From Trichoplax adhaerens (Eukaryota; Placozoa; Uniplacotomia; Trichoplacea; Trichoplacidae), in NCBI RefSeq assembly GCF_000150275.1, contig NW_002060946.1, positions 4,997,035 through 5,061,034 of the forward strand: a DNA stretch of 64,000 nucleotides, given 5' to 3'. The notes beneath the pieces are model-generated. The model was given only the letters and a program-made list of their open reading frames with translations, was not told the DNA's origin and did not search any database. The position numbers were made by a program, and so were the translations under genes. Numbering within the stretch: position 1 is the first letter of the stretch; each line of letters opens with the position of its first letter. Positions 24,580 through 39,500 of the stretch are shown here, piece by piece.

Positions 24580-27500
24580 ATGGTGAACCGATTCATCCTT
24601 TCCGCGTTCTTCTTACTCATATTGGGAGTTGCCTCAGTGTCGGCGATCGACAAATATGACAAGTAAGTTGACTTTCAGAAGATAGCTTGTGGTATATATG
24701 AATTCCATTGAATTTGTAATAGTGGTGTTAGTTAAAAACTACCTAGAATTTTCTTAGCATTTTACGGTATTATTATCTATGCCAGAGCATATCAGCAATA
24801 TAACACACACTTTTTAATACACAATTCGATAGCAGTTAGAATAATAATTTATATTGTAACTCTTAATTTGATTCATGCAGTAACTGTTCATTGACTATAC
24901 TTTTTGGACGTTATACTGTACAGTATATCATGCTCTTTCCAACGCGGGGGCTATTTAGTTTAGAAAATGCTTCTTTTAGGAGTTACGATCTCTTACTAAC
25001 CAGTTACCTACTTGTATAATAGTGGCACCTATATTATCACTGCTCCAGCCATAATACGCCCTGGTCTTCCGACCATGATCAACGTAAACATTCTGAGAGC
25101 ACCTCAAGCTGTAACAACTACGGCCAAGATCGTATCAAAAAATGGCACGATTATGTCCCAAAATAGTGACACATTCTATAAAGGTATGATTCTACAATGT
25201 GGCGTACGCGTATGCTATAAATCTTGGAGTTTGTCATAAATATATACAATTACTTCAGCCAAATTCGATGATGATTTCAGTTGAATGTTGTTATATTTCA
25301 ATAAAATACCATCGATTGGACGAAAGAGTTTAATTTATTTATTACTTTGATAACCTACTGATGATTATATGACTGACTATAGACATTAGACATTTAACAT
25401 TATTTTACCAATTTACTGTAAATAGATGCTACCGTAATTATTATTATATGAAAGTAAATGTACATTATACTCTAGCTATCATATAATTGAGATCAACCGT
25501 AGCTAAGTCATCGGTACTATCCGACATTTACTTCGATAATAAAATTTCTTTTCATTTCAATAGGTACACCAAAATCAATGACATTGCAGGTAAAATATAA
25601 ATCATTCTACTAACAAATGTAATACTAGTGAGAGGGGGTGAGATTTACAAGCATTTCTTCAAATAGCTAAATTAATTAATTTTCAAAATGAATAGGTACC
25701 GAAAAACCTGAAAGATGACAATTATGTATTACTTGTCCAAAGCAGTGGGGGTTTAAGCTTTAGTCAAAACAAATCTATCAAAGTTAGTACTAAAACAAGC
25801 TCCCTATTTATTCAAACCGACAAAGCCATTTACAAGCCTGGGCAAACAAGTAAGATTAAATTTGCTGCAAAAATCAGTAACTTTCCCCTAAAATTTAATG
25901 TTCGGCCAAAAATCTTTAGCTATTGCTAACATTTTCTCGATTACATCATAGTACGTTTTCGTCTTATTTCCACCGATATGTACTTGAAGCCTAAACCAAC
26001 TAATATGACCATTGAAATATTGGTAATAAGATTTTTTGTATTAAATGCAACTTAATCATTCGAGTGAATAGTGCATATGGGTAGTAATATATGTTTGATT
26101 TAAAATGTATTTCTATTAGGACCCTAATAAGTTCATTTTGACTAAATGGTCGAATTTACGAACAACGGATTTAGGTAAAACATGATAGGCCTAGATTCTA
26201 AACTCACCCTTTCTTAGTTAACGTAAGAACGCATTAATTCTGCTCTGCCTGTTAGGTATCTTGACAAAAGATTATCCTCTTGCGGATGAGCCACCTCTTG
26301 GCAAGTGGACTTTACGTATCGTAACCAAGGTAATAGCAAATAATTGGTTATAACACTAAGTATAATTCCTATTTATCTCATAGATGCATGAATGGATTGT
26401 ATACGTTCATTATAAATTTTTAGGTAGTTTTTTATTCTTAGCATATACAATACCACTTAAAGTTGGCAGACTAGTAGACCTCACGCGACTAATCATTTTT
26501 GAATTACATTGAAATTTAGGATGATAAAGCGGAAAAAAGCTTTGAGATTAAAGAATATGGTATGCAATAAATATTACATTATCATGAATTGTAATCAGGA
26601 GAAAATATTGCTATTACCACTTCCGTAATGCAATAAGGCTTAAAAAATTGCTGATATTAATATGCTCCTTTTAGAATAGACAAAATATATGATTAGTAAT
26701 ACATATACTTTAAGAATTTTATTAACTTGTATTCTATTTTATTTTAAATTCTCTATAGTACTTCCAAGATTTAATACGAAGGTTACGTTGCCATCGTTTG
26801 GTTTGAATACCGATGACAAGCTTACGATATCCATCTCAGCAAAGTAAGCAGTTATTTATTAATTTCTATAGCGTTAGAAAAGTCGTATGAAATTCAACTA
26901 ATTATTGTATCGCAGATATACCTATGGTATGCCGGTCAAAGGTGTAGCATATATTAAGTTGAACCCAAAATACTGGTATTCTAGAGGCTCAAAAATTCCT
27001 GAAATTAGAAAGGAAGAAAAGGTAATGACTTGCTATGCTGATAGAATTAATAATACGAATTTTCTATAATGAGAATTTATTAAAATTATGTTCAGATCGA
27101 TGGGTATTTAAACATATCAGTTCCAACATCCGATATTAAATGGCATTTAAACAAAAATAAAGAACTAAATTACTTCAATTTACTGGTCAACGTCATCGTT
27201 ATGGAAAAGTTAACGAGTATCAAGGAAAATGGAACCTCCAGCATGACTTATTATTCACGGCCTTATCGTGTTAATGTCGTGTCATCAACGTCTGCCTTTA
27301 GACCAGGAATGCCTTATCATGCTATGGTAAAACATCGTTAATTTTTTATCTTCAAGGTGACTGTGAGGTTCTAATAAATTTTGTTTTGTATACTTGTTTT
27401 CATTCATGTAGCTGGCAGTAGTTCAACCTGACGGTAAGGCCGTAGCTGCATCACTTTCCGATTATTTGACTGTACGGACAGAATACGGAAATGGTCATAC

Positions 27501-30500
27501 TACTGTAAAGCAGCTACAGTCGAAATATGGTCTATACAAACTGAGTTGGAATATTCCTTCCAATGCAACCACGTTTTATTTTAATGTAATACTTGAAGTT
27601 GCTGTTAATGTATATCATGTTTTAATAAACATCATAAAAAATTACAATTATGATATTTCTTATAGGCATATTACGGCACTAAATCAAAGTATTCTTGGAC
27701 TGCGTATCATTATCCATCGATGTGGCGAAGCAATAACAAAGAATATATTCAATTGGTAAATACTTCCAGTTCATTAAAGATTGGAAGCACAGCTACATTT
27801 GATGTTCTTTCAAGCAAGGGTATAAGTGGTGTGCGTTTAACGTTTGAAGTAAGCTGCTTAAATAATATTCAATTCAAACAATATTATAATTTGTGCTAAT
27901 AATTTTTATTCGCGACTTCAGTTAACTAGAATGTTTCACCTTCCTTCTTCGTCATTAACTTAAATCGAGTCTTCAAAAATTTTATTGTTGTGTTGGTAGG
28001 TAACTTCCAGAGGAGCGATCGTGGCTAGCGGTAGCTTGGATACTACCGGCCAAAAAACTTCACTTTCTTTTACGGTAACCCAAAAAATGGCCCCAACAGC
28101 TAGGGTTCTAGCCTATTATATAGGCGATAATTACGAAGTGATAGGAGACAGTTATCAATTTCAAGTGGATGGTCTCTTTGAAAATAAGGTAATCATTTAT
28201 TCATTGATTTTATAGTTTTGTTGAAATTATGCTGATTAACGATTTTAATTACAACTGACTATTGTTGATTATATCATAATACTGTATCCGAAATACAGGT
28301 TTCTCTTAACTTTGATAAATCTACTGAAGCACCAGGCAAAAATATCAAGCTTAAAGTAAAAGCATCACCATATTCCCATGTTGGCGTACTTGCTGTTGAT
28401 CAGAGTGTTTTACTTATGAAAACTGGAAATGATTTGAGCGTCGCAGATGTACGACATTTTACTGTCTGATGTATTATATTTATAAGTCATGTATAACGAT
28501 TCACTGAAATTTTAGCTGGTAAAATTCTGATATTTTTCTGTGATACTATAACATTAGGTAAAAAAAGAAATTCAAAGTTATGGTGGTAACAACTATTATC
28601 CGGATTATCCGATAGCATTTAAGCGATCCGTAGAATTTAAACGGACAGTTATGCCGGGCGGCGGATACTATTCCTCTAACAGTATGAAAGGAGCATTCAA
28701 AGTCAGTATTTATTGTTTGCTTTATTCACTGATTTAGATTGCATTCATGTTTAAGATATTTTTTTTTCCAAACCAGCAAGCTGGATTGGTCATATTGACA
28801 GACGCATTAGTATCTGGCAGCTCATATCCTCCAATGTATATGTTGGAGGATGGTGCCATGGCACCAAACGGTACTAATATAGTTCCTTATTCGTGTCTTT
28901 TTTATTTGTATTCCGTGGAATAAACTACTTGTAAATCTGCATAGTATGTTACACAGAAATGATTCACAATTTAATCCAAATGTTTACACCTTAATACCTT
29001 TCCTAGCTCAAGCAGGGAATGCTAACTTGGCAAATAAAGAAGAAGGTGGTGAGGTTGCTCAACCTTTGTACGTGCGAACTTTTTTTCCAGAAACCTGGCT
29101 CTGGTCGGATAAGAATGCAAGGTAATAATATTAAAAAGTTTAAATTATTACAACTTTTTTTAAAGATTTTGGCATTAAATAATGATGTATGAATTTAGTT
29201 ATCATATCTTTGGAATCTGAAATCTTATTTATACTAATTGCAGCTCGTCTGGTGAGGTAGTAATCAATAGCCTGATGCCTGATACAATAACTTCATGGGT
29301 TGCAAGTGCATTCGCTGTTTCTAGTGCAACCGGGTTTGGCTTATCACCAACCCATGCTAAGGTTTGTAAGTTAAAATTTTAAACGTTTAGGTGGTATGGT
29401 ACACTAATTTATAAATGTAATGATATATTAGGTTCGAGGTTTTCAGCCTTTCTTTGTGAATCTGAATCTGCCCTATTCTGTAATTCGTGGAGAGCATATG
29501 GCGCTGCAAGCAGTTGTATTCAATTATCTGTCTACGGATTTAGTTGTACGTAACATATATATGATGTCACTGTAACTGATCACTTTAAAAGATATTAACC
29601 TATTTCTAATCATTTGCTATATAAAGGTTACACTAGTTCTAGAGAGCTCCAGTAACTGGCAGAATATCGATCTAATAAACTCAAAAATTATAGGAAGTGG
29701 TTCACAACAATATCAGCTATTGGTAAAGGCAGGACAGGCTGCGAGTACCTATTTTCCAATAATGCCCATGACAATAGGAAGTATTCCGATTCTTGTAAAG
29801 GCTTCGTCGAATGTAGCTTCGGATGCAGTTGTACGACAGCTTCGAGTTGAGGTAACAAGGACGTTCTAGTAAAAGTTTAAATTTGGTATTAAATACGTAG
29901 TAGCGATGGTGACAAACCTAAGATATTAACGCTTACGAGTATAACCCTTATAGCCGGAAGGAATTAAACAGCACTACACGGAGAATTATATGATACAACT
30001 TAGTAACGGTGGTATGTTGAATAATTATAATAATCAGCTGCTTCGTAAAATTTGGGTTGTATTGTAATCGAGTCTACATAATGCTTTCTTGATGCCGTAG
30101 GTAGAGCAAGGCATACTTTTAAAGTTTCTTTACCTCCGCATCTGGTTAGTGGTTCTACCAGCGCGAAAGTTAATGTAATAGGTATGATTAATCATGATAA
30201 TCTATCCCACCGTAAACATTGTTTACAGTATGGTGTAAATTTATTATCTTGAAAAGTGTTTCATGTTATAATTTTATCTTTATCACATTTTATTTCTTCA
30301 TACCTAGGTGACTTAATGGGACCTAGCATTAGTAACCTGGATAGTTTACTTCAAATGCCATACGGGTGTGGTGAGCAAAATATGCTTGGTTTTGCTCCTG
30401 ATATTTACATTAGTAAGTATTTGACTGCCACCAACCAAGCTACCTCGAGGATCCTAGATAAAGCCAAACGTTACATGACCAAAGGTGTGTAGCTTCAATC

Positions 30501-33168
30501 TAGTTATACCGTATATAAACTAATTCTGCTCTTGATATAAAGTGATTAATTACATTTGCATGAATTGATAGGTTATCAAAAAGAATTGACGTATCGTAGA
30601 AGCGCTGGTTCCTACAGTGCATTCGGAAATCGCGATAAAGCAGGAAGCATGTGGTATGCAATTGACTGTATATATGTATTACTTGATCGATATCTATACT
30701 TTCATTATTTTAAATTTATATTAAAGGTTAACAGCATTTGTTGTAAAGTGCTTTTCGCAAGCCAAACCTTTCATCTATATCGATCCTAAAGTAACACAAC
30801 CAAGCATAGATTGGATAATTAAAAAGCAAAATTCGGATGGAACATTCCAAGAACCTGGTAGAGTCATCCATAAAGCAATGAAGGTATAATACAAAGCGTT
30901 TGAAAACATTTACGACCTGTGCTTGTGCCTAAAGTATTTTATGATGATAACAAATCGTTGTAAAAGTTATCATTTATGCTGATTGCAGGGTGGAGTCACA
31001 AATGATATTACGTTGGCAGCGTTTGTTTTAATTGCCATGCAAGAGAGCGGTGTTACCTCTTCGGTATTAACGTACAAGACAGATATATTTTAGGAGTACG
31101 TGCTAAGTGTTAAGCAATCATTTATATTTTAATTTACAGTCGGTCACAAGCGCAATAACTAAGACTCAACAATACTTGGAGGATAAGATTAGTACCATAA
31201 GTAGTAGTTATACAATGGCCATTGTTAATTATGCTTTAACACTAACACGTAGTACGGCTGCCAAAACAGCGTTTGCTAAATTAAAGCAAATGGCCATGAC
31301 TAAAGGTATTGAACTATAGTAGTTTTTATTTTATCTGGTTGTTGGAGCAGTAATGAGCGCTCAAGTCCTATCTTGATCTCACGTAATAACATTTCGATAT
31401 TTTTTAGATGGTGCCACTTATTGGAGCGCTGTTAAAGAAGCTGGTAAGCAAACTGGACGATGGTATCCACCATACGGTCAATCAAACTCTTTAAATATCG
31501 AAGCTACTAGCTATGCGTTGATGACTTACGTGCTAAATAAAGAACTAGCGGCAGCAGCTCCAATAGCAAAGTGGCTATCAATGCAAAGAAATAGTATGGG
31601 TGGATTCTCTTCAACTCAGGTACAGTATATGCTGTGGCACTAATTCGATGATATGAACTCTTTCAATTTTTCTATAAATATGTATTTGAACACCTTACGT
31701 GGAAAATAATTAATGCATGTAAAATTTCGTTTTATAGGATACCTGCGTAGCCCTTGAAGCTCTGTCACGGTATGCAGCTATGGTGTATGGGTCTGACTTA
31801 AATGCTGATATTTACATTCGGTCGACCAATAATACCAGCTTTTTGAAACACTTTAAAATAAACAACGCAAACGCCGTAGTTTTACAACAGACTGATGTAA
31901 GTAATATTAATGTCGTGAAGGTGCAAAAGCCACAGTGCAACATTTTATTATTAATGTCCTTTGATTAACTATTAATCCCGTTACTACAGGTTCCTGCCGG
32001 ACAAGGAGATATAATGCTAGAAGCTAATGGTACTGGCATTGGCTTGGTGCAGGTATTTAGAAATTATTTTAATAAAGCTTTATAGTAGTTTTCTGTTATT
32101 CTTGAGGAATGTTATAACGCTTATTTTGACTGTCAATACAGTTGGGTGTTCAATACTACGTAGTCAAGGATCCTCTTGACCAATCGTTTGAAGTAGAAGT
32201 TACTGTACTTGACCACAGTACAACTGAAATTATTTATGTCAAATCATGTGGGAGGTAACCTTTTGCAAATATATTTTTGATAATATGACAAGAATATACA
32301 TGACAGTTATTTCCTTTGGCATCATAGTAAAACCTTCTGAATACTTTTCGCTTGTGAATTTGTATCAAATTTAACCTTTTAAAATCTCTATATACCAACT
32401 TTTTCCAGATGGAATAGCGGCGGAACTTCAGGCATGGCAATAATGGAAATAGGCGTTCCATCTGGGTTTAGTGCTAATCAGAATAAATTGCGTGAGGTAT
32501 GGCTGATTAATAGTCGGTATAGTCAGTAATCTTAACATAATGTGATCAGCCTTTTATTTAAAATGGTGAAATTTTTTATGTACTGTGCACGTCAGATCGT
32601 TAAATCGAATACCTTATCAATAAAAAGATACGAAATGTCAGGAAGTCACGTTGTTCTCTATTTCGATGAGGTACATAGCTTTAGTCATACTTTTATTGAA
32701 TATTTGTAATTAACTGTTTATAAGACATTGTAATTATTGATTTAATTGATTTGAAGCTTACGAACAATAAAAAATGTGTCACGGTTATGATGGAACGAAC
32801 AGTCCCGGTAGGCTTGTTGAAGCCTGTTCCGGTTAAAGTATTTGACTATTACGAGCCAGGTAGCAGATAGCACTGTAGCATCATTACTATTAGGAAATCG
32901 CTTTCAGTTGCAAAAATGCACTGGTTCCGCAATCTTTATTTATCTTTGCAATTAACTTGATTAACTGCTTTTTAACTTGTAAATAACATTTTTTTCTTTT
33001 GTTAAAGAAAAACAAGCATCAGCTTTCTACAAAGTCAGCAAATTAAGTACCGGAAGCCTCTGCAATGCTTGTTCGAGTTGTGTCGGATGCACTAGTGGTT
33101 CTGCGAAATCATCGTATAGTTTCGTATTGATTGCATTGATAACGTTACTTCTAGCTAATATGTATTAG
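24580..33168 (+). CDS. CD109: CD109-like thioester-containing protein, GPI-anchored
   Basis: Thirty-six exons starting at 24580, 25023, 25564, 25696, 25952, 26120, 26256, 26520, 26759, 26916, 27096, 27412, 27666, 28000, 28299, 28558, 28777, 29007, 29244, 29432, 29627, 29954, 30101, 30308, 30572, 30727, 30989, 31140, 31408, 31738, 31990, 32142, 32409, 32596, 32757 and 33008 sum to 4362 nt, 1453 residues, matching vertebrate CD109 (about 1445). Landmarks: signal peptide ([16 protein letters not shown]); [12 protein letters not shown] in exon 4; [40 protein letters not shown]; thioester PYGCGEQNM with Cys931-Gln934; GRVIHKAM with His1045, the position of the catalytic His in C3 and CD109; GGFSSTQDT. 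The tail is Cys-rich, then small residues and a hydrophobic end, a GPI-addition signal. Role: cell-surface member of the A2M/complement family, binding targets covalently or trapping proteases. No lesion was seen. Confidence 0.96.
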
Positions 33169-33317
33169 TTACATGGTATACTACAGTACCATGTTAACGT
33201 TTCTACATATTCCTGATAGTCATAAGCTTATATATTAAGTATCCAGGAACTCTGTGTAATTCACTCGATCTATACTATGTTAAATCTATTTACTCATCAA
33301 GTGCTCTGGTAGCACTA

Positions 33318-33323
33318 AATAAA
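33318..33323 (+). promoter_or_regulatory. Polyadenylation signal AATAAA of the CD109-like gene
   Basis: First AATAAA after the stop at 33166-33168, 150 nt downstream. Confidence 0.5.
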
Positions 33324-36300
33324 TTTATTCTACTAATGTCTTACCATAACCTGCGTAAGTTACTAACTAATACCGAATTTAATCAAACTTGGGTAAATCA
33401 TAACATAACTTCTTGCTCATTCATTATCAGTTGTTACGTACAAGTATTTCTAAATTTTAACGTAACTTCTTACTTGTTCACTATCAATTATTACGTATAG
33501 GTATATCTGATTCACTAATTATTGATAGCGTAGCATTTGAACTTTAATAAATTCAACTACGATACTCCTTTATTCGTTGATTGATCTTTATAGCCAGATC
33601 GTTCTTACTGAAGTTGACATGTTACCTGTCCTTCATTAAGTCAAAACTCTTACAACTAATCATCGTACTGATAATTCACTTCCTCATAAAATAAGCATTC
33701 TTCTTTGTAACAATGACTACAGCTTGTTCTTGTTACATACTGTATTAGTATTTATTCTGTATAAATAATACTTCACGTAATTACCGGAATAAATAAGACC
33801 GTCAGATTGCAGTCAATGCGTTACTTAATCACAAAGTGATTTCGCTATGATCAGTACAGTAGATTTTAGAACTACCGAAATTCGATGGAATGATTAAACT
33901 CCTTAATTAATCAATTACTATCAGTATTTTTATTTCGTACATTGCCATTATATATTAGAAGAAGTACCAGGAATCTTAGTTATATATTACCTGCATCATA
34001 GTTTAGCTATGGGTAATCTTTTAACGTACTGAATCACGTAAACTTGCGATAAAACAACATCAACGTTGTATATACAAATAGTAGGGGTATCGGAAAAGTA
34101 TTTTACTTGACTATATATTTTGAAATCTAAAATGAAAATTGCAATAATTTAAGTTTATGATACACGCAAGATTACGGGGATTCTCAGTAAGAGTTAAGCA
34201 AAATTTCTCATCGAGTAGATCGTAAACTTTTCATAATTATAAAATTCATTAATGGGGACTTGAAGTTATGCATCCCTTGGAGTATCTTCTTCCTGGTAAA
34301 ACTAGGCTGCTGATAAAGAGAGTAGGCTTTCTGATCTTGTAATCGTAAGCAACAAAGACAATTACGGAATAGATTCCTTCTTCCTTGCTGTTTTTTATAC
34401 GTAATTACAGCATCATATGGAACGATTAAGGTGCGAAATAATAAGATAACTCAATCTTTTATGAGTATTTTCAAAACAGTGACGTGATAAATTAAATCTT
34501 TGAATAAAATTACTTTCTGCTACCTACTAATCCTTATATATCCATATTTTACAAAACGATCAAGAGGAAATCACAGCTAATATTTTTTCTGTCATTAGCT
34601 GGAAAAAATATCCATATTACTAACGGAGCAATATGATTCAGTAACTAATGCAGAAGTATAAACCGTTCGGGAACAATTTAAAGTTGTGCAATATGGACGG
34701 CTTTTATAACTAGTGTAAGAAATAATCTTTTATTATTAAAGTTTTGACATCGAGGCTAATAGTAAGTCCTTTATAGTATTTTTTTTGTTTAGAATCATCC
34801 CCTAAGATCAAAACGAAGTTGAATTTGATTATTAAGCGATCTTTTCGTAGCCGTTTGTACAAGTAGCGGAATGTTCAAACAGCGCTTTTGTATTTCTCGT
34901 TAATCGCACTGTAAATTATTAAACGAGAACTAATAATTACGACATAATTTTTTTGGAAAGCAATCTAAATGTAAATACACATGTATTAAAAATATTATTA
35001 ATACTTCAAGTTGATCTCATAGTATTAAAATTTTCTTTGAGAAAATAGTGGTACAGCGCCCCTTATAAACAACTGTTTCCTATGGTAGTATTCAATTTTG
35101 TTGCTGATTCTTTCGCAATTTACTCTTTGATCATCGAAGAAGAAAATGAATCTAACTGCTTTATTTTCAAATGGTTTAGATCCCTGGTGTTCATGTTATC
35201 GCTTTCATAACACAAACGGAGTTGGGATGGTGAGCAATTTATTGTAAATTGAACTTAGATTACGCTATTCGTTACCTTGTGTTATAGTAGAGAGAATTGA
35301 GACAGGAAAAGAAATAGAACAGTAGCTTTAACATTTCAAAGATAGCTGTTTACGAGGATGTAGGTAGAATTTCTAAGTTGTCTTCGAAATAATGTCATTC
35401 GGGTGCATGTTGAGACGGAAATTAAAGTGCTGATTTAGTTTTAAATTATTTTGCACACTCTGCGGTAGTTTTAATAAGCTAACTATGGCTGCGTAGCTTA
35501 TACGAAAATATGAGGGTAATTGTAAATGTTCTTTGCAATTAGAATAAGAAAATAGATTGACATTAGAAAAGAATTTACGTGGTTACCGCAGTTTTTCATG
35601 ACACTTATATCTACCAGGAACTACAGTAGTAAGAAAAATCGTAATATTGGAACTCGTATTTAGTCGATATTTCATTGAAGCCCAAAGTACACCGTTAGTA
35701 AATAAGTAATATATTGTAATAGTAATAAATTTTTGGAGCAGTCTATTTGATTGCTATAATAATAGATAGGATTTAGATACAAACAATAAACTGGATACAA
35801 TTATCTAACGCAAACCGAAATATAATTTTTCAGCAATCTTTGTTAAGCTAACTGTATCATTTACTTAAGAATAGATGTAATTGGAAATCTTCTTCGTAAT
35901 GTTGATATCAGGATGTTAGAAAGAAATTAAGTTATCTGTAGTATCATTCATTATACTATACTAGTATGAAGATAGTAAGAAGCTACAGCTTTAGATAGAA
36001 TACTGACATTCAATTGAACGAGTACTTTTTAATATTTTTAATAGCCATAAATGTAATGCATAACCCTATTAAAATCTACATATATGTAGTTAATGTGTGG
36101 TGGCATAGTCACGGTATAACTTATTAGACGTATATCCATAAATGCGTGTATACTTGTAGATAATTAATATACTGTACTGTATAGTGCTACCATCATATTA
36201 AGATGCTGCACTGTAACCTAACATAGTCTTATGCAGATTAATGTGTATTTAGAGATAGTATATGTAAGATGTACTTTATACAGCTACGAGTTAAATTATG

Positions 36301-36415
36301 AGTTAGATAGATAGTAATTTAATGCTTAACTAGTTTAATAGAGTTATGCTTATACATAGCTTGACCATTGATCGCTATTGAAAAAATACTTGTTTTTCTG
36401 ATACTTGAATTGTAG

Positions 36416-36505
36416 AATCACGTATATCCTCACTATTACAAGGTGAAGTTATCCGGAGCTACCCTTTGCAGTGACTGTCAAGGTTGCAATTGCTTTCAAA
36501 CTTGC
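36416..36505 (+). pseudogene. Relic of a CD109-like terminal exon
   Basis: After a TTGAATTGTAG acceptor-like site, 30 codons stay open to a GTGAGT donor-like site. They read ...HYYKVKLSGATLCSDC.... The last exon of the upstream gene reads ...[17 protein letters not shown]..., so YKV, KLS, LC and C match in register and the Cys-rich character continues. No other exon of the family was found within several kb on either side. The homologous exon enters in phase 1, whereas this frame enters in phase 0 at the visible acceptor. I read it as a remnant of a third family copy, or less likely an alternative 3' exon of the upstream gene. Confidence 0.5.
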
Positions 36506-39500
36506 GTGAGTCCTTACTAGCTAGCAAACTAAGACATAACTGTTAGATTGGGCGCTAACTAGGCTGAAATAACAGCCGCTGGCGATTGGTTACAGTCAAC
36601 TTTTGCTGTACAGAATTTGTTGCTACCATTAGTATTACAATTACCCGTAAACCCATACTTTGGCCTTTACCAGTTTACAAGCAAGAATAAATCGTTCGAA
36701 CGGGCAACATTTAGACAGAGAAAAGACCTGTTGATACCTTTATTGATGGTTTAATCTAAATTATGAATTAATTTACAACCTAAACTTTAAGCAGACTTGA
36801 CCCAGAAATAAATTCTGACTAAGTTTATGAGAATAAAACATTGTCTAACCACTCTAGAAATCGATTTCTATAATAAATAGATTAAGACATTCAATCTTTC
36901 TTTGTCAGCAGTAATCTAGTAACTTTCCTTTTCGTTTCATTTTGTAAATCTTTGTCAACAATATCCATTACAAAGTCTAATAAAATAGCAGATATAACTA
37001 AGTAGTACAGAATGTTATAGCTTTATAACGAACAAGCTGTGACCTGAAAAAATGCAGTGTTGTCGCTATCATAATTATGATGCATTATTATATGTACAAG
37101 TACATAATTTAATTTAGAAGTTTCTATAGAGCTTTTACATTGAAAAAAACAGGAAAGAAATTACGTGCTAAATTTATTATTTATACAAGATTTTATATTT
37201 TATAAATTTAATAAGGATGAAATGGGATATAACAATGCTGTAGGATGCTTTTCTGCTGGATACTGTATCAGGCTAATGCTTGAAAAAAGTTCTGATTATA
37301 AATTGGACTCTGATAATGTCTCGTTGATATGCACTGTAATCATAAACTAATAAAATGGGCTAACTGAAGAAAGAAAGACTCGATACTGTTAATTGCTCAT
37401 CTTGTTTTTAGTATTTTAAGTTGATCTATATGATAAATATATATTTCTCCTCTGAGTGAGAGCTAGAAAGTTGAGTGAAAATAAGAGACAAGTTCCGTCT
37501 GTTATACAGAATGATTTTAAATTGACATCTTCTCCACGATTGTTGATCTAACTATAAATTAATTTTAGCTTAGATATACAAGCACGCTATTTACTTAAAA
37601 GGCAACTGAGTATGATCACATCCCAGCCACCCTCGCTTGAAACGAGTGGCGCGGGGGTATTTCTACTAACTGTTAGATGACTCTGATTATGGGTTGATTT
37701 CAATAGGTCAGTATAAGATTCTTACAGTATTTTTTACCTCAAGATTTCTTCATGTAAAACGAATAGCTCTAAGGTAGTCATTTCTGCAGAGTACTGATTA
37801 TTAAAATAGTATTCGTTATATCGCTAAGGGTGGCCACTGGGCCTTTCAATTTTAATTTCATGTAATATTCTGATGAAAATTGAATAAACATAGAATCTTT
37901 ATAGAGTTTTCTACACAGCCATTTTGATTGTTAAATTTTCTGATAACGGTTGCTATCGATAGAGCAAGCGATCCTTAGACACATTATAATGATTGGTTTA
38001 GAATTGATCACCGTACATTAGTTATCATAATGTGCATTGGACTATTAACTAATCTTAATATAGCATTTCATCCGTGAATGTATTATTGAAAAGTAGTATT
38101 CTACAAGCATAGCTATGAATATAGTAGTGCCTGGCTATTACCGGGATAAAAATAATGTCGAATGGTAACACTATTTGTTAATTATGAACAAATAAGTACA
38201 TTATCGTAAACCGTCAGTAAAGCGACGGGAGTTTGTACTAGTATAGTATTAATTATAATTGATGAAATCTAGATATGTCATAGTATTAGTACTACGTCAA
38301 GCAGATGTGTCAATATATTTATATCTACTCTATCTAATTATTTAGTATTCGATACTTGTCTACATTGCTATTCTTACTTGCTAAATAGATAGAAATAAAA
38401 GAATTTTATAAAGATAGTGTTCTTAAATTCTCAGTTAATCTAATTGTATATATATATACTAAAAATCAGATACTTTTAAGGGTTTTTAAATATAAGGGTA
38501 TAAAAGGGATGCGTATGAAATTACGCATATGATACTTCAAGAATGTGCTAGAATCAGCTGAATATTTATCTGAAAGTGAGAAAAATGAGTCTGAACAGAC
38601 TTGAATGGCAAATTGAAGAAGTATGCAGCCAACTGCAAAATCTAACCAAAGACTTGCAGTAAAGTGAACTGCCTTGAAATATTGAGGGCAATACTACAGG
38701 TAAAGTGAGTTAAGAAAAAGAATCGATACGAATTTGAATCTTCGAATTCCATAATAGCGGGATTTAAGAAAGAATAAATCTAGCTAATAGTGCGAAAGGT
38801 ACAAGTTTGTTGTAGGTGATAATATGAGGAAAAGTTCATAAATAGTTCATTAGCCATCAGTTCTACGGTCTGCCCACTAAAGTAACATCAATTCTAGTAG
38901 CTAAAGCCATCTTGTAAATAGGATTACAATTTCTACTGACGCTTTAAAGATAAGAATCTAGCTAATTTCTTCTATTGAGTAAAATGATCACAGCCTTATT
39001 TATTCACGCTCAACCGGCACAAGATTAGAATTGCAGATTATGAATGATACACTATACTTAAATTACATTAGATTTATTACTAAAGCATCGTTTGGTATTG
39101 GTATTTATCTTATAAATAGTAGAACAGTAATCATAGTATCAAATGGCAGGAACCAAACCTCTTTCTTACGGTATCGCTTTTAATACCATGATTTCATCAA
39201 ATATTAGGATAGTAAGTTAGTAGCTGTTATACCAAAAGGAACCGTACGCGTATAAAATTTCTTTCATATTCTAATATGATTGTAGCCTTGTCTATACTTA
39301 CGGCGGAAGATTACATCTGTAGAATATTAGGATAAATATTCTTTATTGTTAAAGTATTGAGATAATACCGAGATGATGTGAAACCAGGATATAAAAGTAA
39401 GTCTTGTCAACAGCTAAAAGTATAATGTCAGATTTTATGATGAAAGTAGTAAGGCTTTAGAGTCCTTAACATTGCTCAGAGCATTTATAACATTTCTACT

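Noticed and set aside
37165-37350. 61-codon open frame in the gap between the thioester-protein genes
   Set aside because: AT-driven composition, no similarity, no splice context.
38585-38662. 25-codon frame reading MSLNRLEWQIEEVCSQLQN
   Set aside because: Helix-like peptide but too short, no flanking exon or family match; the surroundings are full of stops.
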